From NCBI GenBank assembly GCA_963921795.1, contig OY997642.1, forward strand, positions 40,188,840 to 40,252,839: a DNA stretch of 64,000 nt. Reading direction: 5' to 3'. Each line of letters opens with the position of its first letter. The first letter of the stretch is position 1. Below are positions 18,677 to 47,450 of this stretch, one piece after another. The translations under genes were made by a program, and so were the position numbers. The notes below the pieces were generated by a model, which was not told where the DNA came from, did no database searches, and worked only from the letters and a program-made list of their open reading frames with translations. The stretch comes from Nannobrachium achirus (lineage: Eukaryota > Chordata > Actinopteri > Myctophiformes > Myctophidae).

Positions 18677-19552
18677 CAGGGCAGGAATTTCATGGAGGCC
18701 ATGAAGGCCATGGCCGTCGTTGCCCCTCAGTTTGGCCTTGTGCCCCGCCAAAACATATCATGCCCTGAGGCCACAGTGGCCTTAATGCCCTAGCCCAGCT
18801 GACTGTACTACTTTCTGCTCTGTCTCTGTCTTGTCAATATGTAGACACCAGTGTTTCTTTCTTGTCATTCGTTTAGGGATGCATACACTTTTTTGACGTG
18901 AGATCTACTATTAAAATGACTAGCTCAACATGATCTACCCATCCAAAATGTTTTAGCTAAGGGCCTGAGGGGGGCTTTGGAATAGCAGCACTGGCGTTAC
19001 ATTTTAGGGGGAAATAAATGGGAAATACTGGGGAAAATGTCTTCATCCCATTCTGTATGGAAGTGGTACAGTAGGTTTTGAGGTTCTTTGTAATGCTACT
19101 GACTCCTGAACAAAGTATTGTATTGGAGGTTTGCCTACTTTAGAAGCCATGAAGGGAGCTGACAGGCCCTTCTTGATATCATATTGACATATATTTTATA
19201 TTTTAATTATACCCTATATTTTTAGAGGCATGTCATGTGGTCTACCTGCACAGTGCACAGTCTGCACACCCTTGGTGATCTACAATCTACCTTTTGGGCA
19301 CCCCTAAACCAATCCAGTATCATTGATTTGTGCAGGGTTGAGCATCAGATTGTAAATACCCATTTATTTATTACAGCAGATATTCTACATATTAAATGTA
19401 ATCCTTACATTCAATTAATTATTTCAATAGACTAAAATCTTGTTTTATTTGATGGCCTTCCTGCCCTGGCATTTGGCCTTTGTGCCCTCAAAAAATGGAC
19501 AACCCCAAAGGCCAAGTGGCCACCCCCCTAAAATGATGAAATTCAAGGCCTG
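18677..19552 (+). mobile_element. hAT-like element with exact 8-bp target duplication
   Basis: Begins CAGGGCAGGAATTTCATGG and ends ATGAAATTCAAGGCCTG, so the CAGG...CCTG termini and a roughly 15-base inverted repeat are visible. CACGTCAC flanks both ends (18669-18676 and 19553-19560). Subterminal GGCCATGAAGGCCATGGCC and AAGGCCAAGTGGCC are also related. The 876 bases have no transposase frame, so it would need a transposase supplied elsewhere. Confidence 0.75.
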
Positions 19553-19762
19553 CACGTCACAGACAGTTCTACAACATATTCACCATCATGCAATCGCCTT
19601 TGCACCGCTCACTTCGCATGGGTGTTATGTTTCCCTTTGTTTTGGCTCAGCCGCAACCCCATATACCAGAAAGCTCCACCCAGACGAAAAAACTGAGTTT
19701 TCATACAGTTTGTATTGGGATAGGATCTTTCTGTGGCATGTTGTATACTAGGAGGGAGGGAG

Positions 19763-19852
19763 GATATGATATGATATGATATGATATGATATGATATGAT
19801 ATGATATGATATGATATGATATGATATGATATGATATGATATGATATGATAT
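19763..19852. repeat. (GATAT)n pentanucleotide array
   Basis: About eighteen perfect units of GATAT. Confidence 0.95.
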
Positions 19853-20091
19853 GTGGGTGCATACATATTAATGATCATGGATGGAAGGCCAGTGCTGCAG
19901 GCCTGTTGTAGAACTGCTGTAAAACTATAATTATTCTCAGGGCAAGACGCTCGGGCCCTATTTTCGCCGGTGCCTTACCCCTTATCCCTAAACCGATCTA
20001 CATCGACACGTTGTGAGCTTGTAGAACGGCTATTTGAACCAATTGAAAATGTTTTTCAAAATAGTAAAAATCACACCTGTGTGAAGTGGAG

Positions 20092-20092
<1 letters not shown>

Positions 20093-20174
<82 letters not shown>
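20093..20174. repeat. (GT)n microsatellite
   Basis: About 82 uninterrupted bases of GT. Confidence 0.95.
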
Positions 20175-20175
<1 letters not shown>

Positions 20176-20182
20176 ATCATGT

Positions 20183-20770
20183 GTACCGATTTTTGTGACA
20201 TTTGAAGAAAATATGTAGGAAAAGGAGCAAAAAGTGTATTTTGGAGAAAATTCAAGATGGCGGAAAATCTATCATGGCGCAAATGGGCGTGGCCTATATG
20301 GGGAGATGCGTCATGACCCAAGGAATCCAGGGAAAAAATATTTTTAATTTTCCGACCTACGGTTCAAGAGTTACAGGCCAAAACGTAAAGTGGGGTGTTA
20401 TGGCGCCACCATGCGGCCAAATGACACAATTATTTTTTATTTAATCCTTGAAATCATTATGAACCTCCTCTCCAAGTCTTGAAACTCTAGCCCCTATGGT
20501 TTGCGAGAGACAAATAATTGAATGTGAGTTTTTGCGATTCCCATTATAAGTCAATGGGGAAAATTAATTCACTAATAAATTAATATCAATTAAACTATAG
20601 AACCTTTCTCTTAGAAAAGTAATAGCCCACGATTCCCGAGTAAGCCGTTCGATTTGACATATGGCGCGAGTGTGTGGTGGCAAAACTGTGGGACTAGTGG
20701 CGTGCCGAAGTTTAGGAAGTTCAGGCTACATACAGACAGACAGACAGACACACAGACAGACCCACCCACA
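20183..20770 (+). repeat. Dispersed repeat, ACCGATTTTTGTGACATTTG family
   Basis: The segment ACCGATTTTTGTGACATTTG, then ATATGTAGGAAAAGGAGC, then GGGCGTGGCCTATATGGGGA recurs at 53796-53975. This copy continues to a (CAGA)n tract at 20731-20762, so its reading frames are artefacts of repeat sequence. Confidence 0.6.
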
Positions 20771-20944
20771 CGGCCACGTATAGGGAGCCTGTGCTTCACA
20801 CAGCTCCAAAAAACAGGGGAGGCAGTGGCTCCCACAATTTGCAAATGCTCCTGTCATACAGTCTGGAGCAACGGAAGTCTGATCGTGAGTAGGATGCGAC
20901 GCACCCGCGGTGCAGTAGTGGTAACAAGTCCTACTGGAAGTGTT

Positions 20945-21225
20945 ATGTAAATGGTGCATTGATATAGTGCCTTTATCCAAGGCACTTTACAGAGATTGTG
21001 CATTACATTCACCTATTCACAGACACATTCATACACCGATGGCTGAGGAAACCATGCAAGGCACCAACCTGCTCACCGGGATCAACTAGGGGTTCAGAGT
21101 CTTGCTCAAGGACTCTTCGATACTAACTCTGGGGGAGCCCAGGATAGAACTGGGAACCCTTGGGGAACCCTCCATGATCTAAAGACAGTTTCTCAACCCC
21201 TGAGCCACCGCCGCACCTCTTTTCT
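20945..21225 (+). repeat. Common teleost interspersed repeat
   Basis: TGCCTTTATCCAAGGCACTT, CATTCATACACCGATGGC and the end AACCCCTGAGCCACCGCCGC are the usual start, middle and end of a very abundant fish repeat. About 70-80% like the form I remember; family name not certain. Confidence 0.55.
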
Positions 21226-21239
21226 ATATTTTTGGGGGG

Positions 21240-23230
21240 CGTTATTTTGTCTTTCTCTGGTGTTGTTGGTGTTACTTCTATGATGTTTTCAAATGTTTTC
21301 TTAAACTATACACGCATAACAAGAATATGCCACTCAATGACTCTGTGCTAGAACTCATCACCCTATGACAGAGACATAACAGGGCCTCTTTCTTTCCGAG
21401 GTCTGCAGCAGGTCCCTGCATACCAGGACTCGATGAAAGGCAGAAGCTACTCATAAAATGAGGAAGGAACAGTGGTGACACTGGTGGGGGTGGTTTTGGG
21501 GGTACAACGGAGGGAGAAAAAGAAAAGCAACAAAGGAAAAGAGACATCATTATATGGAGGGAGCTACAGGTTTTGAAATGTTTGTAGGAAGGTATTGTTT
21601 CAAGTACAAATACAAACAGATAGTCCTCAGAAGAATGGAAACATTTGAGTTAACATTATTGAGTGTCAAGCCAACTGGATGAACAGTTCTCCAAAAATGG
21701 CCCAATCTGCTCTAAGGGGCACACTTAGCAGACGTACATCCATAATCAGTACCATAGTCATCCATAGTAAGTAGCCTACTATAATCATCCACAGTCATTT
21801 ATAGACAAATCCACAGAGTGGCAATCATAACTGCGCTGTCAAGCGGCACACAACACCGCAACTAAGGGGACCCCACCGCTCTGTGGATTTGACTATAAGT
21901 CATCCCTCAGTCATCTCATTGTCATTCCATAGTCATAGTCAGTGTAAATAATTATACTGAATTGTTGGATATATTGATGGGCTGATTTCTCAACCGATGG
22001 CAACCTCCACAGTGTGTCCTGTCAAAACACAAAAAACGACATCCGTTCAATGAGATTTATTTCTCTTCACACCCACATCAACTTTTCTGGCCTTTTGTAC
22101 AGTCAGTATTCCCTCTCATCTATTGTCAGCCATTCTGAAACATTCCCCTTCTCCATGGCTCTATGGACCAGTACAGGTAACAACACTAGCAGTACTTTTA
22201 CAGTATGACAAAACAAACATTAAAAAGGCCATCTGCTGTCAATATAAAATGGCACATCCTGAAAGCATGCTGGTCATCTGGGAATGCAAGCTACGTATGA
22301 GCCAGAGAAGACAGAGTGAAGGTGAGACTGTCTCAATCTTTGTTAGTGGTTGAGCGTGGCCTCTGTGTGAGTGTTCATGCAGTACATAGCATGTGTTGGT
22401 TCAGTGGTGCTAGCTACAGTAGAACATTATGTAATGATGATTGTGTAATAAATGTAACCCATTCATAGATCCATTTGAATATGAGTTGTTTTTGCAGTGT
22501 CATGTCCAGTACAATACTGGATACACATCAGCATTATTCTTAACAGCTTTGCGTACTCGTGTATGAAAAGGCTGAGGATCGAGGAACCTAGTGATTCTCC
22601 ATCACTCCTACACTGAGACACTAAGTCCTGATGTCAGTGACCTCATTGAGTTAGCTTGACCTAGATGTACAGTATACTCCATCCATAGTTAATATGAAGG
22701 AATGTCACTTCACTTGTAGGTGAGCTGAGACAGAGCCCAATGGTCTCCGAGCTGGGGTTTTCTTTTTACATGCATCATTTATATCATCATCCTTTCCTAC
22801 CACTGCCAAGAAATCACTGAACTGACCCGGATGCAAAAGTCAGAATTTAATTGACTGTTGCCATAAAGTATGACTTAGAAGTGATAACATTATATAAATG
22901 CTCTCTAAACATCCTTATCCTTATATACAATGCAACACACAGTGCACATCCACGGCCCTTGCAGGCTCCGTCAGCACTGATGTCAGACAACAGATCACCA
23001 CAGCCCTTTTTGGGTAGTGCTTCTTCCCCATTGCGGTAGGCCTGTTGTATATTATTAAATGGGTTGTTTTTGATTAATAAAAAAAAAAAAAAAAAAAAAG
23101 TGTTAAAGAACAACACCCATTTGCTCATGGGTCACCTGGGCTCATACAGAAACGACTGATGTCCGACACAACAGAAACCATGTAGATTTTCAACATGCCC
23201 TAATGTCACAGCTTGTCTGCGTCACTCTGT
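21240..23230. other. Non-coding spacer
   Basis: No exon with splice sites recognised. It contains a small inverted pair, CAAATCCACAGAGTGG at 21808 and CCGCTCTGTGGATTTG at 21877, and an A-run at 23080-23099. Confidence 0.4.
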
Positions 23231-23322
23231 GTAGATGTGTAGATGTGTGTGTACACATTTTTACAGTCTATTGGTTGGTTCCCTTGACACATCATGTGAC
23301 ATCACAGGTGGTATTCCCCAGA

Positions 23323-23475
23323 ATCCCTTTTATGCCCATATATGGAGATCCCTGATGTCATCAATATGCCCATATCTAACAGGACTTCATATGGGAATGC
23401 CCATATATGGAGGAAGACAGCCCATATCTGCGGCTGGTTCAGACAGGGATCTCCATGTATGGGCATAAAAGGGAT
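23323..23475. mobile_element. MITE, ATCCCTTTTATGCCCATA family
   Basis: Inverted ends ATCCCTTTTATGCCCATATA and TATGGGCATAAAAGGGAT, each followed inward by GGAGATCCCTG or its complement. Further GCCCATAT motifs lie inside. Related ends at 8590-8635 and 45510-45570. Confidence 0.6.
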
Positions 23476-23559
23476 GTACTAAATACAGTACATGGATCTC
23501 CATATAAGGGTAACTGGTCCGATATACATCACTGGCCAGATGGCCAAGAATTGGTGCGA

Positions 23560-24975
23560 CCTCGCCCTTTAGGGCAAGGACGCATGTCGCCCTGAGGCGT
23601 CTTACTAGTGAATCAAAGTGGAATTAGGGGATAGGGATAAGGGGTATAACAAATAGTTAAAGAGCCAGGAGGAAAAAGTAAAAGAATGACCAAGGATTTA
23701 TTAATGAATACAATAATGGACAACAAACCCACCAATTAACCACTAAAGAAATACACAAACAAGTAACACAAGGGAAACTGAATTCAATAGGAACACAGAC
23801 AACTTTATAAGCAGCACTGTATGTAATTTGGAACCAAAAGACACATTCTTAACCAACTACACCTTGAGAAGCAGCACACAGTGTCACTCACTTAAGAAAG
23901 TCATAGTCGCTTTGTTATAAGAGACAACACACTATAGGCCTACCTCAAGGTATGAACTATGAACACTAAAGTGCTATAGAAAGACTAGCCGGAAAGACTA
24001 GGTGGAAAACGTCATAAAATAAATATACATAATAGAAAACCACTGCGAGAGATATGAACCATATAAATTCCTCATTCATGCCCCCTACAAAAACATTTGA
24101 AATAGAAATCCAAAATGCTTCTCTTTTTATGGACAAAATTGACTTTACCACCTGTTTAGCTAGACATTAGTCTGCTTTGAAGCATTAGGCCTACCCAGTG
24201 TGCAGACTTTATTCTTTTTTTCTTTAGACTTTATTGTTTAGACAGAGTTTATTCTTTTTGGATTCTGACCTCAGCTCAGCACCTGTTTTTTAGTCAGTGG
24301 ATGTGCATGCCTTGTTTGTTTCTGTAAGGATTTTAAGTCGTAGCTAAACAAATAATATGAGTAAGCTTACCAATCAAACCACCAACCACTGGTGCTTTTA
24401 TTTTCATTAATAAACTACCATCGTGGAGAAAGGTTACAATAAATCATAGAAAGCCGGTCAGATCTACACCTACAGACACCTTAGGCTACTCCCAAGGTGA
24501 GGAAATGTTGGCGCCCTGAACCACTCAGCGTTGCCTTTCAACTAAGAGGAGTAAAAAAGGGGAACCACATGACCGAATACCACTCTGGTCTGGCGCACTG
24601 AGACAGTGCTCCACTTGTGTCTTAAGTGCATCACACATGCCAAATTGTATCCAGATTTACAAACTTCATAGAACTAGTCAGATGTTGGCTTCAGTTTACC
24701 TTTTCCTTCTGTGAAACCTGTTTGTCTGTTCTGAACAACCGCACAGCTGTGAACTGCAGCTTTCATGTTTTCTTCTTGCCAAGACATATGCTGCAAACAG
24801 CAACTAGATCCCATTCTCACTCCCCAAGAGAAACAGATCCATGATCTCCCGACAGTGAGGAGCGTGGTTCAGACTGCATACTGTAGGAGCAGTGCAGAAT
24901 GTAGGATGTGCAACTTTAACTTAAATCTGAAAAATGTTTTAAAAAAACAACAACACACTGCAACTCAAAATACTG
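23560..24975. other. Non-coding spacer
   Basis: AT-rich, no recognised gene. A short palindrome CGCCCTTTAGGGCAAGG lies near 23562. The open frames have no supported domain. Confidence 0.4.
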
Positions 24976-24980
24976 GAGAT

Positions 24981-24986
24981 TTTATT
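24981..24986 (-). promoter_or_regulatory. Candidate poly(A) signal of the scinderin-like gene
   Basis: AATAAA on the minus strand, about 820 bases past the stop codon and the first such hexamer met downstream. It would give a 3' untranslated region of about 840 bases. Confidence 0.4.
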
Positions 24987-25808
24987 TGAAAGGCATCCAC
25001 TCTTCCAGCATAACCTGCACAGCCACAGAATATGATTTATAAAAATAAAATACATGCAGCTAGTAGCAAAGAGACTCATTCCAAAAATAAGAAAGCCCCT
25101 ATAAAAGCATAGTACAAAATGATTGGTGACATGAATATATTGCATGAAAGAATTCATTCATGACACAAGCATTGTAAAGAGAAAATCACTTGCATGTTTG
25201 AACTATGGAGGGACATATTTCAAGTTTTTCATTTAATTTAAGTGGAAGAACACTTTGAAATTAAACCCTTTGAAATGAAGTGTATGGCATTCCCATCAAT
25301 AGGCAGTACACCGTTTGTACAAATTGCGGTAATCAATTGTGGCTGAACAACAAAACACTAGCTGCTTCTGGTCTACACTACCATAAAAAAACAATACAGA
25401 AAGGTGCACAAGTTGATATCATCTGAACACAAGCACAGCATAGTGGAAGAGAGGAGAGGGATACAGGTGATCTGATATTGGTTCTTGTCCTATTTCCACC
25501 TGATGTACACATCTCACTCTTTATGACACTGATGCTTTTCACAGCCAATAACTTGTACTGTATGTGCTGTAAACAAAACTCAGTAGAGGAACCCAAAACA
25601 CTACTGATGTGATGGAACCCCTATTTTAAATTCAGTGCGCTGCACTGTGACAAGGGAAAAAGGCAGGCTTCCGAGAAGATAATAGTGCTAAAAGTGATAT
25701 TGGCACTTAGGGATCTTTGGGGAAAGAGAATACTATTGCCTGAGATGCTAGATAGCCAGAGGGTAAGTGGGGAGTGTGGGTGGTTGTAGGAGCCTGGAGG
25801 TTTGGTGT

Positions 25809-41803
<15,995 letters not shown>

Positions 41804-41937
41804 GGTGGCTCTGAGGGCTAGGATAGATGGAGCTGGGGAGGGAGATCAATTAGGTGTTGATAATAATAATAATAATAATTTAACATAATCACAATTATTT
41901 AAAATAATCGTTTCCATGTTGAAATGTTCATACATTG

Positions 41938-42010
41938 CGGAAATAGTGGATCTACAAGCTCATAATGCGTCGACGTGTAGTGAGCTTGCACATTGGCTAT
42001 TTCCACTATT
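41938..42010. repeat. Hairpin repeat, copy C
   Basis: GGAAATAGTGGATCTACAAG ... CATTGGCTATTTCCACTATT. The stem is less perfect than in copies A, B and D. It lies just upstream of scinderin-like coding exon 1. Confidence 0.55.
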
Positions 42011-43585
42011 TAGACCTGGTGCTAACGTTGTTTTACCTTTGAAGCCGCGTGCTACCTCTGTGTCACAGTATTTGCTATACATATAGCAACATAATTTTAA
42101 TAAGAAATTGAAGGTTTCCAGAGAACTTAGGTTAGGTTTTAGAAGGCGTTTTTAGAATCCTCAGGTCTAAATGGGTTAAACAAATTTTGAGTATACAATT
42201 ATTAAATGTGGTCTATTTTGTCAATAGTACAATATTTAGTTTGATTATTGGTACCAGTCATTGTCAGTGATTTCGTGAGCTCGAGTTCGTGAGCTCGAGT
42301 TCGTGGCAGCCCCAAATTAAATATGGAGGGGCAACATAGAAAGATGGTGAGCAAACAGAGGTAGACAGGGAGAGAGGGAGGAAGTCAATACTACTACTAG
42401 AGGGACAGAGTGGGATATTCTAATGGATTTCATAAACAAATCTGTGCTTCAATTGTAATATTATGACAAAGAATAAAGAGAAAGAGAGAAAAGGAAGGGA
42501 TGTGAGATGGAATGCATCAAGCATGACATAAAAAGACATATTAACACCCATAGCTGTGAGGAAGTTAACAGAGATATGACAGAGTCATGAAGTTGTTTTG
42601 AAAGGGCTTTTGTTGATATGGTTGTAGTTACAGATAGGGGATATAAATAAAACATGTGTTATCTTGACCAGGGGGATCCTACCATAGAAGGTAATGAGTG
42701 TGTAAGTAATGATTGTCACAACTACACAGTCTGGTTAATTCATTCAATATTTGTCACATACTGTTGCAGTCACAAGTCTAAACATTATAACTTTGTTTTA
42801 CCCACATAATCAGATTAATTACTAGCTCAGATTAGTTAAACCAAGAACTGTTTGTTAGGTGAGGTACTGCATATTACACAGTTGAACACCTGACACTGAC
42901 ATCACATTCTATAATCTACCTTAAATCCCCACATACAGTAGATGATCACCACATGCTTACATAGTCACTTGGCACAGTCGATACAACAATTGTGTCAACC
43001 ATGAGTGTCCATAAAGCCAAGATAGGGAGATTATGCAGATGTGCAGCATATTTGTTCTGCCTGATGACTGGTTTCCCATGAAGGAGACCTGGGTTGAATC
43101 CAGGTGGTTACATAAATGCCCAAATTACCTAAAGCAGCGAATTCCAATGATCATTAAACTAAACATGCTCTGAAAATGCACACGGACCACTTAACACTTA
43201 ACACGACAGTCGAATGGCTGCTGTCTTGGTCAGACCGGTGGGATCAGATGTTTAAGTGGGAAAGGGACAATTCAAGAGCAGCGTGATTGACACCATGTTC
43301 ATTCTATGTGCATGCCAATCATAGTACATTTTTGGACTACGCTCATGTCACTATGACTCAGCCATAACCATATGAGTTCCCAATGCAACTATGCCCAAAT
43401 ATGGAGTGTGTTGTGGTAACCACGACGCTTGCCCAAAAACACACTCGTCACTCGCCCCTGTTTGTTTCGCAGACCGCTCACTTCGCACAGCAGGTGCAAA
43501 TCGTTTTTTACTGAGGTTACGGTTAGGAATAGGTTTAGTGTTAGACAGAATAGAGAGTAGAATACTGCTGATTCACCTTATTAGG
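42011..43585. other. Intron 1 of scinderin-like gene, nothing recognised
   Basis: AT-rich. A short tandem GTGAGCTCGAGTTC lies at 42275-42303. No exon or regulatory element is supported. Confidence 0.4.
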
Positions 43586-43593
43586 GCTGTCCT

Positions 43594-44150
43594 CTAGCTC
43601 TGGTCCATCGCGTCACCTCCAGTGACGCTCTGACAGACCGGTCGGCAAATGAATACACCGCGTTTTCTCAGCCCCTACCAGCGCTCAACTCAAAATAAAC
43701 AAAACTACTTCACTACTCACCAAACCAAAGGTAGTTTTGCGTGGGTTGAAAGTCTATTCTCCGCGGTGGTGAACCCCTCAGCACCCCACCCACTCTGTAA
43801 AATACATTATTTTTGTCATGAAATAAAACGCACCCACCTCGAGCCACCCAGCGGCCACCGCAGATACAACGGTTCACAACCCGGAAATAAGTGGTGGTCG
43901 AGTTGGATGCACTTTATTTCATGCCAAAAATAATGTTTTTCACAGACTGGGTGGGGTGCTGAGGGGCTCACCACCGTGGAGAATAGACTTTCAACAACGC
44001 AAAACTACCTTTGGTTTGGTGAGTAGTGAAGTCTTTTTGTATATCTTGACAGAAGTTGAGCGCTCGTAGGGGCTGAGAAAACGCAGTCTATTCATTTGCC
44101 AACGGGTCTGTCAGAGCGTCACTGGAGGTGACGTGATGGGCCAGAGCTAG
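43594..44150. mobile_element. hAT-like foldback element with exact 8-bp target duplication
   Basis: Starts CTAGCTCTGGTCCATCGCG and ends CGTGATGGGCCAGAGCTAG. The arms of about 250 bases are inverted copies through GTTTTCTCAGCCCCTAC, AAACCAAAGGTAGTTTTGCG and CCCCTCAGCACCCCACCCA. GCTGTCCT lies on both sides (43586-43593, 44151-44158). A loop of about 40 bases near 43870 separates the arms. No transposase. Confidence 0.8.
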
Positions 44151-44255
44151 GCTGTCCTCGAGCATAACAGCTTCATACGTCATTCATAGCTTCCTCTTAA
44201 GGAAGTGTCATATAAGGACATCTCTGTAACATTTAGGGTTAGCCATATAGTTTTA

Positions 44256-44374
44256 CTGAGGTTAAAGGCCCATCCACACCAATGGAACTCCTTGCAAGTT
44301 GCAACATCTAACTACTAGCAAGTAGTTACTTGTTGCAAGGAGTTCCATTGGTGTGGACTAGCCTTTAACCTCAG
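44256..44374. mobile_element. Hairpin MITE
   Basis: CTGAGGTTAAAGGCCCATCC ... CTAGCCTTTAACCTCAG, with AATGGAACTCCTTGCAA also inverted. Stem about 45 bases, loop about 28. Confidence 0.75.
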
Positions 44375-44454
44375 TGGACCTCAGTGAACTGTTCGAGGTC
44401 TCCGGATTACCCGCTGCGAGCGTTTTTTGGGGGCGAGGATTCTTGTTTTGCAAT

Positions 44455-45425
44455 TTAGTAATTTCGTTATAGTTACATTTTCCAAAATAATGGCGTTATT
44501 TAGTTACATTTCAGACCTATAATTCCCTGTTCTTTTTGTTGCCACAAAAGAGAAAAATAATCCATCTGACACATTCGTGCTGTTTCCTGAATGAATGAGC
44601 TTTTGTCTGTCCAAGGAGGCATGCATGCAGGTCCCACTCCCACCAATCTCTCGAGAATGATGGCAAAGGAAGAGAGACAGACCGAGTGGGCGTCGCCCTT
44701 TCTTTGATGATGGGTTCCCAGATTGCACTCCCACTGACTGTTACACGGAAAAAAGGTGACCGACCAGAGATGTGTTGCAGTCATAGACTGTATAAAAGAT
44801 ATGGACTAAGCGAAGCCATTGGTTTCTATGCAGCGCAAATGACACAATATGGGTCCTTGGCATGGGTGTTGCCATCATAGATTGTAAAGGCACCAGAGGA
44901 TGCTATTGGCTGCCAACGGTCACGTGCAACCGCAGAGATACATGGGAGAATGTGGTCGGAGCCTCCCGAAATACAGCACACGAAGAAGAACACAGCCGGC
45001 TGGTATTAGTTTAGTTGGCCACGCCCCCCGCAACTTTATCATAAATTTTAACATAAATGGGACCTTATTTTCACAAAACGCATATAATTGTGATTGAAAG
45101 GCAATTTTTAACTAGCGATAGGAACCATAAAGTATTTATGAAAATGTTAATTAAGGTTAGAAAACGAAAGGGGAAAATGAATGGGGTCCAATGGAGAACA
45201 ATTCTTTTTGCGATCGGCCGGGGGGGAAAACAGCGCAACTAGCGGCCAATCATAGGAAGTTTTAGTTCCGTATTGGAGTCATTTTAAATAGGCGGAACTA
45301 TGCCCCTGGTTGCAGTCTGTGGTGGTTGCGTAGTCATTCTACAGTTTTATATAGGTTACGAATTTTTGTGTAACACCGGGTTACACGGCCATCTATTGGC
45401 GACAATTAGGAGAACTCATCTGTGC
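44455..45425 (+). repeat. Dispersed repeat, copy 2, split by a nested insertion
   Basis: 44455-44785 and 45309-45425 together match 40185-40475. The interrupting 44786-45308 segment starts ATAGACTGTATAAAAGATAT and is flanked by GTTGCAGTC on both sides, a nine-base duplication. The inner segment has no coding content; 'TAGACTGTATA' is a frequent fish repeat start. Confidence 0.6.
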
Positions 45426-45429
45426 CCAA

Positions 45430-46590
45430 CCTAACCTTAAAAAAAACTTTAAAAAGTGTTGGTTACCCAACACTGCATACAAATCAGTCAACCATAATCA
45501 TATGGGCGCAATAGGGGGATGCCCATACATGGGCATATACTGATGACGTCAGCGATCTCCATATATAGGCATATTGGTCGGATCAGGAGTGTGACATAGA
45601 TGTGAGGGCAGAGGGCCGCATAGCAGCCCAATCTCTAAATGTGAGGGTCCGAACCTGTTCCAAAGTTACCACAACATTGATACTGTTTAATATTCACTAT
45701 TTGAAAGAGGCGACAAGGTGATGCCTATGAATAAGTGACAGCACATATAATAATAGGCCTACCTATTATTCCTTGTATTTTGTATGTTAAAAGAGTTTGG
45801 TTCACACGTTTAGTCGTACTCTTGAAATTGTATAATTTGGAAAATGCAGCCTATAGGTTCTGGGTCGGGCCAAACCATAAAGCAAAAAATTAGCCTAATT
45901 AAGTTTGTCTCTGCCTCAGCTGTGTTTTTTGCACGTACATGAGTAGATGGTAGTAGATGCATCAATTTGTTCTGCTCTAAATGTAGCTTTCAGCTTTGGT
46001 CCTTGCAGCAGCACATATCAAAACTGAAACTGCAGAAGATAGACTAGAATAATAAAGTATAGAATAGAACAGGATGTAGCAGCCTACAGTACGTGCATCT
46101 GCTCTGCTCTACAAGTCTATACTTTGAACTCGTTCGCTCTTCTTTTCTACCTCCCATTGCTCTTACGTAACGGTAAATCCAAGCTAGTGTTAATGACATT
46201 CTCGTGTCAGAAGCAAATGTAGATAAACTAGACATAAGCATTTTCCTGAGAGAAACAAATCGTATTATTCCCCACATCGTATTGTAAAACATTTTTGAAG
46301 TATTAGGCAATAAGATAACGTTTCCGATCTTCAATGCGAAAGAACTGGATGAATCAGCGTAATGAATGCAAGGCTGGCACAGCTGGAAATGAAATCATTT
46401 GACTTCAACTTTTAACCAGAATCGTGTGTCTATGTGCACACAACATAAGACTATCAAGCTTTTCCAACGTTTATAAAAAACGAATGTTGCGTAAATTTGC
46501 TGAAAATGTTAGACATTGCTGCAAGCTCATTTCTCCAAGATAAAGATAGGCCACTGAAAAGTCCAAAATAAATGCTTTTAACAAACAGAC
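45430..46590. other. Intron 1 of scinderin-like gene, 5' part
   Basis: Contains a degraded MITE of the 23323 type at 45510-45570 (GCCCATACATGGGCATA, GATCTCCATATATAGGC). Otherwise nothing recognised. Confidence 0.4.
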
Positions 46591-46599
46591 GTAACTCAC

Positions 46600-46700
46600 A
46601 GGTTTAGAAGATGCGTTGCAGAGTAGCGGAGAGCAGCTGAGCCTTGAGGAGGAAGATAGACGGCAGGGCAGATGTGGAAGTACCTCCGGCTCCTTTGGCT
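46600..46700 (-). promoter_or_regulatory. scinla: Candidate non-coding first exon and promoter of the scinderin-like gene
   Basis: On the minus strand a CT-rich leader with AAGGCTCAGCTGCTCTCC and AACGCATCTTCTAAACCT ends at a strong donor (GTGAGT) at 46600. A weak TATA-like GTATACA lies near 46755. The translated ATG is 4.8 kb downstream, in an exon whose acceptor (CTCCCCAG) precedes a short leader. Gelsolin-family genes often have a separate leader exon. The transcription start cannot be fixed from sequence. Confidence 0.35.
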
Positions 46701-47219
46701 GTTGCTGCCTTGCTTTTTGTTGGCTAGACTGACAGAGGGGGTGTGTTCAGTCTGTATACATGGGTCTGTCTTATGGAGGAATATATTGATTGGTCGATGT
46801 TATCTTTGAAGATGCATTACCAAGTCCCCAGACAGACAGGGGAGACAAGGGGGCCACAGTACCTATTTCTACACTCACTCCAGGGGGCCACATAGGTACT
46901 GTTGCTGTCTGTCGACAGAAACCTCTTATCTCCATATTTGAACGTAACAGTTATTTCGTAAATTGATGTCCCACTCTATCATTCAACTGTCACAAATACT
47001 TTAAAAATAGCCAGTCTACAAGTGCTAAACCGCCTAAAAGTGTTGCAATGCGGCATGTTCTTTATTTAGTTATAATATGTAAGTTATGAACTTTATTACA
47101 AACTAGAAAATATTGTTCCTTCGAAACAATTGTGGGCTTGCTTCAAGCCAGAAAACAATGGCTATAAAAGTACAAAATGTCAAGATCGCAGGCAGTGCTC
47201 TCTTTGACGTTACTGACGT

Positions 47220-47440
47220 CAAAGATTGGTCCATTTTGTTCCAAAAATGTGTTGTGCAAAAGTTGACTATAACAGGCCAATGTAAGAAGGGTGGTATCTG
47301 TTCCTTGACCTATTGGGAATGTGCTTGCAAGATTTCACGCACATTGCAGGCTGTGTTCATGATTTGAGGTGTTTTTGGCTTTGGACACTTTATCGCTGCT
47401 TGCAGCAATATTTATTATTATAATTTTCTTTTTTTGTGTG
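47220..47440 (+). repeat. Dispersed repeat, GTGATTTGAGGC family end
   Basis: TTGTTCCAAAAATGTGTT, ATAACAGGCCAATGT and TTCATGATTTGAGG match 3540-3700. Ends CGCTGCTTGCAGCAATATTT, a usual end for this fish family. Confidence 0.5.
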
Positions 47441-47450
47441 TGCACTTCAT

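Noticed and set aside
46700-46770. TATA box of the scinderin-like gene as a firm call
   Set aside because: GTATACA is weak and its distance to a start site is unknown, so it is mentioned only within the low-confidence leader exon entry.
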